A stretch of DNA of 64,000 nt from Pseudonocardia endophytica. GTDB lineage: Bacteria; Actinomycetota; Actinomycetes; Mycobacteriales; Pseudonocardiaceae. The stretch covers positions 3,162,001 through 3,226,000 of the forward strand of contig NZ_SMFZ01000002.1 in NCBI RefSeq assembly GCF_004339565.1. Direction: 5' to 3'. Of the stretch, positions 50,069 to 58,536 are shown one piece after another; within the stretch, counting starts at the first letter, position 1, and each line of letters starts with the position of its first letter. A model generated the notes under the pieces. That model saw only the letters and a list, made by a program, of their open reading frames with translations, was not told where the DNA came from and searched no databases. The translations under genes were made by a program, and so were the position numbers.

Positions 50069-53037
50069 GACTCCTCCCCGAACAGCAGGGTGCGTACGGC
50101 GGGTAGCTCGGCCAGGCGGTCGTCGTCGGCGAGGCGCATCCAGTCGTCGCCGTCGACACGCTCGCCGAGACCGTCCGGCTCGCAGGCCGGGCAGTCGATG
50201 CGGACGCGCCCGAGGTAGTGCTGGGCACCCGAGGGTCTTGGCGGGAATAAGCCGCCTGCGATGCCGTCCACGATCGCGCCGACGGTCGTCAGTGCGCTGG
50301 CCCGCAGCTCGTCGTCGATCTCCAGGTCGGTCCGCTCGAACCTCTCCCGACCGGTCACATACCAGTAACCGGCCCGGACCGGCTCGCCCGCCGGGTGCTC
50401 GAACTCCTCGGCCGCGACGAGCGCGTAGAGGGGGAGCTGCAGCCGGCGTCCGCCGTTCCAGGGATCCGTGTCGTCCGAACGCGGCCGGCGGCCGGTCTTG
50501 TAGTCGGTGACGACGATCCGTCCCGACGGATCGCGGTCGATGCGGTCGACGGCTCCGCGGAGCCGAACCGTCCGCCCGTCCGGCAGCGGCAGGTCGACGC
50601 CCGCGAACTCCCACTCGGTGACGACCGGTCGGAGGTCACCGCCACCGCGCAAGGCGTCGTCGTGCCCGATCCACGCCGTCAGGTCTTCCAGGATGGCCTC
50701 TTGATCGTCGCGCCAGAGGAGCGCTGCGCCGGTGAGTCCGGCTCGTTCGACCGCGGTGAACTGCTCTCGGGCGAGCTCGTCGAGCACCTCTCTCGTGTCG
50801 TCCGGCCACGGCCGCCCTGGTTCCGGGAGCCATCCCTCTTTCCCTGCCGTCGCGACCAGCTGGTGCAGTGTGCGGTGCACGATGTCACCGCGGACCAGCG
50901 GCGACAGGGTGACCACGTCCTCCGGCTGGACCGGGGCGGCCGCGCGCAACATCCGGCTCACGAAGTAGGCGAACGGGCAGCGAGCCCACCCCTCCAGCGA
51001 GGTCGCGGAGATCGACGAGACTTCCCCGGGCACCGGGAGACGTTCGGCGGACAGGTCGCCGTCGAACGGCCCAAACGTCCGCACGCTGCGTTCGGCCCGT
51101 ACCTGCGCCGCCCGCTCCCGGATCTCGTCGGACGGCGGGCTACCGGCGGCGACCGCCTTCTGCCGCCATTCCTGCGGTGTCGCCGGCTCAGCCCGTCCGA
51201 GGACCGAGCCGGCGTAGGACGGTCGTTCTTCGACTCCGGCGGCAGTCCGGTCCCAGGACGTGCTGCTGACCGAGTCATCGCCCGTCAGCGCCCGCAACGT
51301 CGGCAGCAACCAGCGGGACGGCACCCGGACGCCGCCGCCGCGCAGGTCACCGCGCGGGAAGCTGAGGGTCCGCCCGCCTCTCGGGGCCGCGGAGAGCGCC
51401 GCGAGCAGGTCCCGGTGCCTGCGGCGGGTGCGCTCGGCGATCGTCGGCAGTCCGAGCGGCTCCCGGACCCGGTCGGGTAGCAGTGGGTCGTCGACGTGCC
51501 GTCCGGGTAACAGCCCCTCCGCCATGCCGAGCACGATGACGTGGTCCACGTCCTCGCCGTACCCCTCGGACAGCGGGCCGACGTGCACTCCGGTCCCGAT
51601 CGTCCCTACCCGGTCGGTGTCCTCCGAGAGCTGCATCTCGAGCAACTCCCGTGCCATCACCGCGTCGGGCGTGCCGTCACCGAGTGCGCCGATCCCCTCG
51701 ACGGCGGCGCCGATGCGTTCGACGGCGCGTGCCTCGTCCGGGGCCAGTCGATCGAAGTCCTCCCCGGCCACGGCCGAGGCCCACAGACCTGTCAGCTCGT
51801 CGCCGAGATCGGCCCAGGTCGTCGCGTGGGCGCAGCGTTCGAGCCGGTCGCGCAGGTCGGTGACGAACGCCAGCAACGCGTCGGCGTCGTCTGCCTCTCG
51901 TCGCAGCCGATCGGCCGGAGCAGGCTCGGCGGTCTCCGCTCTCGTGCGGCGCTCGGCCGCGAACGCGGTAAGACGTTCCCATCCGCCAGGTGAGGCCCAC
52001 CGGATGACGCCGGCGGTCCGAGAGATCCGGTCCCATCGTGAGGCAGGCACCCGTTCGCCGTGGTCGCGGACGGGAGCATCGGTGAGCCAGCCGATCACCT
52101 CGTCGCGGCGGTAGCCGTGCTCGGGAAGCTGGAGCATTCGCAGCAACCCGCGTCCGAACCGTGTCTCCACCGTCGTGCGGACGCCGCGTCCGGAGTACGT
52201 CACTCCGGCCCGCGAGAGATGGTCGTGCAGAAGCCGGGCGTAGGGATCGGCTGCGGTGTGCAGCAACGCAATGCGATGGCCCGCAGTCCCGTCGCGCAGG
52301 ACGTCGACGACATCGCGTACTGCCGAGCGGACTTCTTCGTCGGGATCGGAGGCGTGCACGACGCGATCCGCGACGACCGTCGGATCCTCGGCACCGTCGA
52401 TCACGTGCAGCTCTCCGTGCGCCGCAATTACGTCCAGCAGGGCCCGTTCGGGCGCCGTCGAGTCACGCGGGAGGAATGCGACGACGTCGTCCTCGACCCG
52501 ATGCGCCGTTGCGGCCGCAGCGTCGAGCAGATCGACCTCGTCGTAGCCGTCCAGCCGAACCCGTTCGAGGAGGGCGCGGTGAACTCGTGCCGTGTCCCGT
52601 GCGACGGCCTCGTCGTCAGGGATCCGATCCGTCGCTCCAGGCGGGAGTTCCCTGAGGTCTCGATGGGCGTCGACGATCGCCCGCAGCGTTCCCACATGCT
52701 CGGCGACCGGCCCGAACACGCCGGGTTCCTCGGTCAGGAGATCGCGAACGGCTGCGGCAAGCCGGGTTCCGGTCAGTGGACGCCGGCCTTGGGCCACGAG
52801 TTCGGTGGCGGCCAGGGACTCGGCCAGGCGTCGCAGCGTGGTGATGCGTAGCGCCGCGATGCCCGGTGTGCCGTCGCCCCGGGCCAGGGCCCGCCGGGCC
52901 GCGACGCCGACGCGTTCGGACGGCACGACGACCGTGACCGGCCGCAGCGGATCGTCGCCCTTGACCTGCCGGACGACCTGTACCAGGGCTCGGTAGGCCG
53001 GTGAACCGAATGGTGCGGAGCGCAGGGTGCGCGCCAT
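50065..53037 (-). CDS. AddB-like PD-(D/E)XK nuclease / helicase-like protein
   Basis: A 990-residue protein starting MARTLRSAPFGS behind GGAGG (the GTG at 53043 would overlap that site). The N-terminal part has the helicase-like AddB/RecC architecture (VVVPSERVGVAARRAL, HVIVLGMAEGLLPGRH) without a Walker A. The C-terminal nuclease has SLEGWARCPFAYFVSRML and LRGAVDRIDRDPSGRIVVTD-YKTGR; the Cys in ARCPFAYF together with CPAC near the C-terminus probably binds an iron-sulfur cluster, as in AddB. It is the first strong gene of the operon with AddA-like and the nuclease-ATL fusion. Confidence 0.82.
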   Translation of the reverse strand: MARTLRSAPFGSPAYRALVQVVRQVKGDDPLRPVTVVVPSERVGVAARRALARGDGTPGIAALRITTLRRLAESLAATELVAQGRRPLTGTRLAAAVRDLLTEEPGVFGPVAEHVGTLRAIVDAHRDLRELPPGATDRIPDDEAVARDTARVHRALLERVRLDGYDEVDLLDAAAATAHRVEDDVVAFLPRDSTAPERALLDVIAAHGELHVIDGAEDPTVVADRVVHASDPDEEVRSAVRDVVDVLRDGTAGHRIALLHTAADPYARLLHDHLSRAGVTYSGRGVRTTVETRFGRGLLRMLQLPEHGYRRDEVIGWLTDAPVRDHGERVPASRWDRISRTAGVIRWASPGGWERLTAFAAERRTRAETAEPAPADRLRREADDADALLAFVTDLRDRLERCAHATTWADLGDELTGLWASAVAGEDFDRLAPDEARAVERIGAAVEGIGALGDGTPDAVMARELLEMQLSEDTDRVGTIGTGVHVGPLSEGYGEDVDHVIVLGMAEGLLPGRHVDDPLLPDRVREPLGLPTIAERTRRRHRDLLAALSAAPRGGRTLSFPRGDLRGGGVRVPSRWLLPTLRALTGDDSVSSTSWDRTAAGVEERPSYAGSVLGRAEPATPQEWRQKAVAAGSPPSDEIRERAAQVRAERSVRTFGPFDGDLSAERLPVPGEVSSISATSLEGWARCPFAYFVSRMLRAAAPVQPEDVVTLSPLVRGDIVHRTLHQLVATAGKEGWLPEPGRPWPDDTREVLDELAREQFTAVERAGLTGAALLWRDDQEAILEDLTAWIGHDDALRGGGDLRPVVTEWEFAGVDLPLPDGRTVRLRGAVDRIDRDPSGRIVVTDYKTGRRPRSDDTDPWNGGRRLQLPLYALVAAEEFEHPAGEPVRAGYWYVTGRERFERTDLEIDDELRASALTTVGAIVDGIAGGLFPPRPSGAQHYLGRVRIDCPACEPDGLGERVDGDDWMRLADDDRLAELPAVRTLLFGEES

Positions 53038-53129
53038 GTGCACCTCCGTGGGGAGCGGAGACCTCGGAGGTTAGAAGACTTTGCGAGCACGGCCCGCGGC
53101 GGGGCCGATCGAAGCGTCGACGGTCAGTG

Positions 53130-53534
53130 TCACCAGGCGTTGAGTGCTCGGTCGGCGCGCTCGAGGTAATCGTCGATCTCCGCCTGGTGTGCGTCCCTCC
53201 CCGGCCGCACCACGCCGTCGACCGTGCCGACGTGCGCCTCGAGCCACTCATGGCCTATTCGGACGATCACTGCGTCCCGCGTCATGACGTCGTCGGAGTC
53301 GTACAGGAGTTGGACGAGAATGTGAAAAGGCCTGCGGGTGACCACACGCATGCGCAGATGGAAGTCCTTGACGCCCGATGCGTAACCGGCGTTGTAGAAG
53401 CTGAGAACGAGCGTTGACCGACCGGATTTCTCCGGTTCGACCTTATAGATCTTGATAGGGCTCACGTACGGGAAGAAGTCGCTCGAGTACCCGGTGGCAG
53501 TCCTGCTCGGACCCGGCGGTAACCTCGGCGGCAA
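53130..53534 (-). CDS. Hypothetical protein, about 134 aa
   Basis: Not recognized. The best frame begins at TTG 53534, with GAGGG seven bases upstream. The product contains YVSPIKIYKVEPEKSG, VLSFYNAGYASGVKDFHLRM and a C-terminal DDYLERADRALNAW, a mixed alpha/beta soluble protein. The gene sits 92 bases upstream of the AddB-like gene on the same strand and may be the first gene of that operon. It could be a 5'-truncated remnant. Confidence 0.45.
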   Translation of the reverse strand: MPPRLPPGPSRTATGYSSDFFPYVSPIKIYKVEPEKSGRSTLVLSFYNAGYASGVKDFHLRMRVVTRRPFHILVQLLYDSDDVMTRDAVIVRIGHEWLEAHVGTVDGVVRPGRDAHQAEIDDYLERADRALNAW

Positions 53535-53930
53535 CGGAGCACCCTCACATCTGCGATCGCGCCAGTGTGGTCCGGTTGCGTGGGACGCCTTAGCTCGAAT
53601 CCAGGTCTGCCTTCAACCCGGCGTGGTGGGCCAGGCGGGCGACCCACTCGGCGGCGATGGCGAACAGGGAGCCTGACCCGGTTCTCCGGACACCTGCCCA
53701 CCTTCCGCCCGATGGAGGGCCGCGGTGCGGGCGTCACGGTCGGACTGCGGTCCGCGTCTGCGCGCGGAAGGGCGCCACGGCCTTGTTGGGGCGGATCGAC
53801 GAACACGGCGCTGGGAAGGATGGCGCCCTGAACGTGTTGTGCCGGAGGCGTGGCCGATCGGTGCGGGGGTCGGGTGGTTGACTGGCCCGGCGGCGTCGTT
53901 TCGGTTGAAAGATGGTCGGGGAGTCACGCG
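53535..53930. other. No gene seen
   Basis: About 400 bases before the right arm of element A. The open frames here have no ribosome binding sites, domains or coding bias that I can defend. Confidence 0.5.
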
Positions 53931-54098
53931 TCATGTCACATCCCGTGTGGGAGCGGGGTGCGTCATGATGGAAGGATCTCGGCGAGGAGAGGGTGCGCAG
54001 GTGAAGGATATTGCAGGTCACGCCGCTCGGCGGCGACCAGCGAAGAGCCTGCTGAGCATGCCGTTGAGGTCGCCCCTAGTCGCGAAGTACGTGGAGCG
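53931..54098. repeat. Right-end arm of element A
   Basis: About 168 bases ending in the attachment core. They align over their whole length with 58324-58490, more than 80 percent identical by eye, with small gaps. Differences in the 105 bases next to the core fall equally on all three codon positions, so the arm looks like a recombination site rather than a gene. It contains CGCCG-n5-CGGCG. Confidence 0.75.
54080..54098 (+). other. Middle attachment core between elements A and B
   Basis: TCGCGAAGTACGTGGAGCG, identical to the copies in ribE and at 58472. It is followed in the ribE frame by codons for MTADYR and TAG at 54118-54120, a third version of the ribE tail. Confidence 0.85.
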
Positions 54099-54267
54099 GA
54101 TGACCGCTGACTATAGATAGCCTGAGCTGCGAGAATGCTGTCTCGGTGGAGTTCGGTCGACAAGCAAGCCGCTCCGGGTCACGATATGAGCCGTGGCTCG
54201 TCGGACCACGATCACTCGGCGAACTCGGTGAAGCTCTTCTCTTCGTACGCCGAACGTTGCGAGCCTG

Positions 54268-55038
54268 TCAGGATTCGTTGGTTCTCGAGCGTCCCCACCA
54301 CGCGACCGCTCCGGCGGTGAGTACGACGGCGATCGAGGGCACCAGGACCACTTGTGGCGCGGTGAAGAGGTACTCGCGCCCCTCGGCGACCATCGCGCCC
54401 CACTCCGCCGTCGGCGGCTGCACCCCGAGACCGAGGAACGACAGCCCGGAGATCGTCAGCAGCGTCGCCGCGAACCGGACGCGCGCGTGCGCGGCGAGCG
54501 GAGCGGCGATGTTGGGTCCGACGTGGCGCACGAGAACGCGGACCGGACCCGCGCCGAGACTGACGGCCCCGGACACGTAGTCGCGGCCCGACTCGACGAG
54601 CGCGAGGAGGTAGGTCTGGCGGGCGAACGGGGTCCAGCCGATCAGCGACACGGCGATCAGCACCGAGGCGATCCCCGGGCCGAGTACGACAGCCGCCAGG
54701 AGCCCGAACAGCACGACCGGTATGGCGGCGAGGACGTCGACGACCCGAATGAGTGCCTGGCCGACGACCCCGGTCGCCGCCGCCAGCAGGCCTACCGCGA
54801 CTCCCGTGAGTCCGGTGACCAGCACGGTCAGCAGGCTCAGCCCGATGGTCAGCCGTCCGCCGTCGACCACACGGGCCAGGAGATCCCGGCCCAGCTGGTC
54901 GGTGCCCAGGGGATGAGCTGCCGACGGACCGGCCAGCAGCGCGGCGAAGTCGGCGGCGTCCGGATCCGGGAGCAGGAGCGGGCCGACGAGCAGGACGACC
55001 GTTGCCGCCCCGAGCACAGCCGCAGGCGCGTGCTTCAC
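54268..55038 (-). CDS. Peptide/nickel-type ABC permease (DppC/OppC-like)
   Basis: A 256-residue inner-membrane permease with about five or six helices. The N-terminal block HPLGTDQLGRDLLARV is diagnostic of the DppC/NikC side of the heterodimer, and the C-terminal GLGVQPPTAEWGAMV block is the cytoplasmic coupling region. The segment around SLIGWTPFARQTYLLALVE includes the binding-protein-dependent transport loop. The ATG overlaps the stop of the partner permease (ATGA). No ATP-binding genes follow before the element end, so the importer must borrow ATPases from elsewhere or be defective. Confidence 0.85.
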   Translation of the reverse strand: MKHAPAAVLGAATVVLLVGPLLLPDPDAADFAALLAGPSAAHPLGTDQLGRDLLARVVDGGRLTIGLSLLTVLVTGLTGVAVGLLAAATGVVGQALIRVVDVLAAIPVVLFGLLAAVVLGPGIASVLIAVSLIGWTPFARQTYLLALVESGRDYVSGAVSLGAGPVRVLVRHVGPNIAAPLAAHARVRFAATLLTISGLSFLGLGVQPPTAEWGAMVAEGREYLFTAPQVVLVPSIAVVLTAGAVAWWGRSRTNES

Positions 55039-55973
55039 GAGCGCGACCGCAGGATCGGGTCGACCGCGATCCCCGCGACCTCGACCAGAACTCCGGCTGT
55101 CGCCGCGACGGCGAGGACCAGCATCGTCCCGCCCTGGACGACGGGCAGGTCCTGGGCCAGCACGGCGTCGTGGAGCAGGCGCCCCAGTCCGGGGATCCCG
55201 AACAGGACCTCGACGACGACCGACCCGCCGAGCAGGCCGGCGACGAACATGCCGGACAGGGCGGTCACCGACGTCGTCGCCAGCCGTGCGCCGTGGCGCC
55301 AGAGCACGAGATGGCTGGACAGTCCCTTCGCGCGGGCCTGGAGCACGTGTGGACGCCCGAGTATGTCGGCGGTCTCTGCCCGGACGAGCTGGGCCGCCAG
55401 CGCGGCCGGGTAGGCGGCGAGCGTGAGGACCGGCAGGACGACGTGTTGCGGCCCGCCCCAGCCGACTGCGGGAAGCAGGCCGGCGCCGACCGCGAACACC
55501 AGCACCAGCCAGGGCGCGAGCACGAATTCCGGCACGGAGACGCCGGCGATCGTCGCGGCCCCGAGCACCCGGTCGAGAGGACCTCCCGGCCGGCGGGCGG
55601 CGTACACCCCGGCGGGGATCGCGACCGTGGCGGCTACCAGCACCGCGAGTACGGCGAGCAGGCCGGAGACCGCCGCGGCGTCCGTGATCTGATCGGCGAC
55701 GGGTGTCCGGGCGACGTATCCGTATCCGAGGTCGCCGTGCAGCACTGACCGGAGCCAGCGCAGGTACTGCTCGACCGGCGAACGGTCCAGGCCCAGCTCG
55801 GTCCGGACCAGCGCCTCGGCGGCCGGGTCCGGCACCGCGTCCGCGCTGCGCGCCCGCAGCACGGCGCGCGCCGGGTCGACGCCGACGAGCCGGGGCAGCG
55901 CGAACACCAGAACGGACGCCAGCAGCAGGATGACCGGGACCGGTACGAGCCGGCGCAGCAGGAGTGCGCCCAC
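55035..55973 (-). CDS. Peptide/nickel-type ABC permease (DppB/OppB-like)
   Basis: A 312-residue permease. The GTG start at 55973 gives a product beginning with GALLLRRLVPVPVILLLASV, the typical first helix; the much longer open frame upstream is a shadow of the binding-protein gene. The FGIPGLGRLLHDAVLAQDLP segment is the conserved EAA-type loop of DppB. It lies 5 bases after the binding-protein gene and overlaps the next permease by 4 bases, so SBP-DppB-DppC are cotranscribed. Confidence 0.85.
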   Translation of the reverse strand: MGALLLRRLVPVPVILLLASVLVFALPRLVGVDPARAVLRARSADAVPDPAAEALVRTELGLDRSPVEQYLRWLRSVLHGDLGYGYVARTPVADQITDAAAVSGLLAVLAVLVAATVAIPAGVYAARRPGGPLDRVLGAATIAGVSVPEFVLAPWLVLVFAVGAGLLPAVGWGGPQHVVLPVLTLAAYPAALAAQLVRAETADILGRPHVLQARAKGLSSHLVLWRHGARLATTSVTALSGMFVAGLLGGSVVVEVLFGIPGLGRLLHDAVLAQDLPVVQGGTMLVLAVAATAGVLVEVAGIAVDPILRSRS

Positions 55974-55978
55974 GGGGG

Positions 55979-57514
55979 TCAGGCCGTCGGTCTCAGCTGC
56001 GGCAGCACCGGGCGGATCTGCAGCGGGTCGGGCACGAACCCGGTCGCTCCGCGCAGCACGGCCGTGTTCAGCGGGTGTACCACCATCACCCCGACGGCGT
56101 CGGCGGTGAGCATCCGGGCCGCCTCGGCGAACAATGTCTGGCGCGCCGCCGTGTCGGCGGTCCCGTTCAGCCGGGCGATCAGCGCGTCGTAGGCCGGGCT
56201 GCAGTACTGGTCGATCGCGTAGCTGCCACCGCAGGTGTAGTCGGAGGTCAGGGTGCTGGCCGCGTCCGGGAAGTCGGACAGGTAGCTGCGCGAGTTGAGG
56301 AACATGTCGTACTCGCCGGCGAGCACCTGCGGCTCCTGCGCGTCGTAGTTGCCGACGGTGACCTCCACGCGGACGCCCGCCGCGCCGAGCATCGCTTGGA
56401 TCGCGTTCGCCAGCGCCGGGAGCTCCGGGCGGTTCGGGAACGTCCACAGCCGCACTGTGAGCGGGTTCTGCGGCCCGTAGCCGGCCTCGGCCAGCAGTGC
56501 CTTCGCCCGCTCGACGTCCGCACCCGGGGGAGGGGTGCGCTCGCCCCACGGTACGGCCGCGCCGAACAGATCGGCGGCCGGTGCGGCCCCGCCGCCGAGC
56601 ACCTGTCCGGCCAGGACCGGGCGGTCGATCGCCGCCGTGACGGCCTGGCGTACCCGCAGGTCGGAGAACGGGCGGGCGGACTGGTTGAGCTGCAACGGGA
56701 CCGTGCGTGCGTTCGGGTACTCGACGACCTCGGCGCCCGCGGAGCGGACCTGCTCGACCTGGGCCTGGGGAAGTCCCTCGGCGAACTGGACGTCGCCGGA
56801 CTGTACCGCGAGCGCGCGGGCCTGCGGGTCGGTGACGTAGCGCACGGTCACCCGGGCCGCTCCGGCACGCGTGCCCCAGTAGCGGTCGTTGCGCACGAGG
56901 ACGGCGGAGTCGGTGCCGTTCACCTGGTCCAGCACATAGGGGCCGGTAGCGGTGCGCCGTACCTCTGGTGCCCCGCCTCCGGCGTACGCGCCGGGCGACA
57001 GTATCCCGAGGTTGCCGCTGGACAGGCGCAGCGGCATCACCGGGTCCGGCGCCGCTGTGGTGATCCGGACGGCGTCCGGGCCGTCCGCGTCGATCGTGAA
57101 TCCGATGCCGCGGATCGACCGTGGCGGGGCGGACACCGACGCGACGTAACGCAGGGCGGCGACGACCGCGGACGGAGTGAGCGGGGTGCCGTCGTGGAAC
57201 ACGACGCCGGGGCGCAGCGTGAACCGCCAGCTACGGCCCTGCTGCGTCCACGCCGTCGCGAGCGAGGGGATCGGCCGGACCTGGTCGTCCACGCTGGTCA
57301 GAGTCTCGGCGACTCCGAGCGACTGGAGCCGTGCGCCGTCGTCGGCGTCGAATGCATAGGCCGCTCGCGGTGGGAACTGCAGCGCCACCGCCAGTTCGCC
57401 GTCGGGGTCGGGTGTGCCGCCTCCCGATCCGCCCGCCCCACAGCCCGACAGCACCAGGGCCGCCGCCACGAACGCCACCACCGCACGCTTGCTCACGACG
57501 AGCGATGAGATCAC
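55979..57514 (-). CDS. Solute-binding lipoprotein, SBP_bac_5 family
   Basis: A 511-residue lipoprotein. The N-terminal signal ends in the lipobox LSGC (AAALVLSGCGAGG), so it is anchored outside the membrane by a diacylglyceryl Cys. The family block GRSWRFTLRPGVVFHDGTPL near residues 93-112 and DLRVRQAVTAAIDR near 265 are typical of oligopeptide or nickel binding proteins. GTG 57514 is the assigned start; no ribosome binding site is obvious and GTG 57496 is an alternative. Ligand cannot be deduced from sequence. Confidence 0.85.
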   Translation of the reverse strand: MISSLVVSKRAVVAFVAAALVLSGCGAGGSGGGTPDPDGELAVALQFPPRAAYAFDADDGARLQSLGVAETLTSVDDQVRPIPSLATAWTQQGRSWRFTLRPGVVFHDGTPLTPSAVVAALRYVASVSAPPRSIRGIGFTIDADGPDAVRITTAAPDPVMPLRLSSGNLGILSPGAYAGGGAPEVRRTATGPYVLDQVNGTDSAVLVRNDRYWGTRAGAARVTVRYVTDPQARALAVQSGDVQFAEGLPQAQVEQVRSAGAEVVEYPNARTVPLQLNQSARPFSDLRVRQAVTAAIDRPVLAGQVLGGGAAPAADLFGAAVPWGERTPPPGADVERAKALLAEAGYGPQNPLTVRLWTFPNRPELPALANAIQAMLGAAGVRVEVTVGNYDAQEPQVLAGEYDMFLNSRSYLSDFPDAASTLTSDYTCGGSYAIDQYCSPAYDALIARLNGTADTAARQTLFAEAARMLTADAVGVMVVHPLNTAVLRGATGFVPDPLQIRPVLPQLRPTA

Positions 57515-57528
57515 CTGATCGACTGTTC

Positions 57529-57735
57529 ATGCATACATTCGTGATGTACGCCCCGTTTCGGGCGCGCAATGACCGGCCGCTGATGGACGCGATCCTGCGC
57601 GACAAGGTCCGGATCGCGGAGGCGGTCAACGCCACGGTGATCACCCTCCACGACGCGCCGCAGGGGTACGCCCAGTTCGCCTCCGGGGCGGCGAGGAAGT
57701 TCGTGAGCGATCCGCACCGGCTGATCGGCGCCTGA
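57529..57735 (+). pseudogene. C-terminal fragment of a zinc-type alcohol dehydrogenase
   Basis: A 68-codon frame whose end (RPLMDAILRDKVRIAEAVN, DAPQGYAQFASGAARKFVSD) matches the last 55 or so residues of medium-chain zinc alcohol/formaldehyde dehydrogenases, which run 'LDEAPQGYREFDQGAARKFVLDPHG'. The catalytic and cofactor domains are missing. It is a truncated relic at the 5' edge of the importer genes. Confidence 0.7.
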
Positions 57736-58323
57736 TCCGCTGGAGACCGGCCGGTCGAGCACCGGGACCGACGTCGCTCGTCGTTCCCGGCGCTCGCCGT
57801 CGGGCAGTTGCGACAAGGAAACGTGCCGGCGCACGAGTCGAGGTCTGCGCTTCGCCATCGCCGCTTGTTGCGGTGCAGAACCTCCGCGAGATGAACCGTC
57901 AGGCGTTCGATCTTGACGGCTTCCGTACGGTCCCGTGCCGGACGTCAGCCCTGGAGTGGCGGGTGGTGTGCTGGCCCCATACCGCCCCGCGGGTGATCAC
58001 CGCTGCCGTGACGGCCCCGCATCGCCGTGCCAGAAGGGCGTCGGCGTGGCGTGGATGGCTTGTGTGACAGACCATTGCCGGATGGCGACCCGTTCGGGTG
58101 CACGCGCCGGGGCGACCGGGAGGCGTGGCGGTGGTTCCGTCTGGCGGGGGTGGATCTCCCATGGACTCCGGGGATCGGGTGGTGGCTACGGTGTGCGCCA
58201 TGTTCCCGAGGACGGACCGGGTGGTACCTGGCTCTGGTCGCTCGGATGTCGGGGCGTCACCCGGTGGTTGTGACGACACGGTCGGAGTTGTGCCGGGGCG
58301 GGACACGGTGGACGGTCGGCGTG
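57736..58323. other. No gene seen
   Basis: About 590 bases of G+C-rich sequence with overlapping open frames but no domains or ribosome binding sites. I searched it for a recombinase fragment and saw none. Confidence 0.5.
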
Positions 58324-58490
58324 TCATGTCACATCCGCGGTGGGCGCGGGGTGAGTCATGATGGCGGGAGATCTCCGACGGGGAGGGTGCAGGTGAAGGA
58401 CGTTGCAGGTCGCGCCGCTTGGCGGCGACCAGCGAATAGCCTGGTGAGCATGCCGTTCAGGTGGCCCCTAGTCGCGAAGTACGTGGAGCG
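58324..58490. repeat. Right-end arm of element B
   Basis: Counterpart of 53931-54098. Shared blocks include TCATGTCACATCC, CAGGTGAAGGA, TTGCAGGTC, GGCGGCGACCAGCGAA, AGCATGCCGTT and CCCCTAG directly before the core. Confidence 0.75.
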
Positions 58491-58536
58491 GACGACCGCC
58501 GGATACCGGCCGGAGACCGAAGGAGACGGCCGGTGA
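58471..58536 (+). pseudogene. Displaced native 3' end of ribE
   Basis: Twenty-two codons, [21 protein letters not shown] and a stop at 58534-58536, continuing the ribE frame interrupted at 28779. The stop overlaps the ribBA GTG, showing that ribE and ribBA were once directly coupled. Confidence 0.85.
58472..58490 (+). other. attR: attachment core before ribBA
   Basis: TCGCGAAGTACGTGGAGCG, third exact copy. Element B arm on its left, native ribE tail on its right. Confidence 0.85.

Larger units (their letters stand above)
28761..54098. mobile_element. Integrative element A (25.3 kb, defence island)
   Basis: Bounded by exact 19-bp repeats in ribE and at 54080-54098. It carries two minus-strand operons of DNA-processing and defence-type genes, small membrane proteins and an IS3 remnant. 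Visible base composition is less G+C-rich than the flanks, especially 28.9-35.3 kb. I see no tyrosine or serine recombinase, relaxase or replication gene, so mobility would need functions in trans. The right end has a conserved arm shared with element B. Confidence 0.75.
54080..58490. mobile_element. Integrative element B (4.4 kb)
   Basis: Bounded by exact 19-bp copies. It contains a three-gene peptide-type ABC importer without ATPases, a fragment of an alcohol dehydrogenase, non-coding sequence and a right arm matching that of element A. No recombinase. It looks like a decayed or minimal element trapped beside A. Confidence 0.65.

Noticed and set aside
28820-58470. Integrase, relaxase or phage structural genes
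   Set aside because: Looked for tyrosine recombinase (R, HxxR, Y) and serine recombinase patterns and relaxase HUH motifs; none seen.
58027-58536. 169-codon plus-strand frame spanning attR
   Set aside because: Mostly non-coding arm sequence; its end is the displaced ribE tail, and substitutions against the other arm show no codon-position bias.
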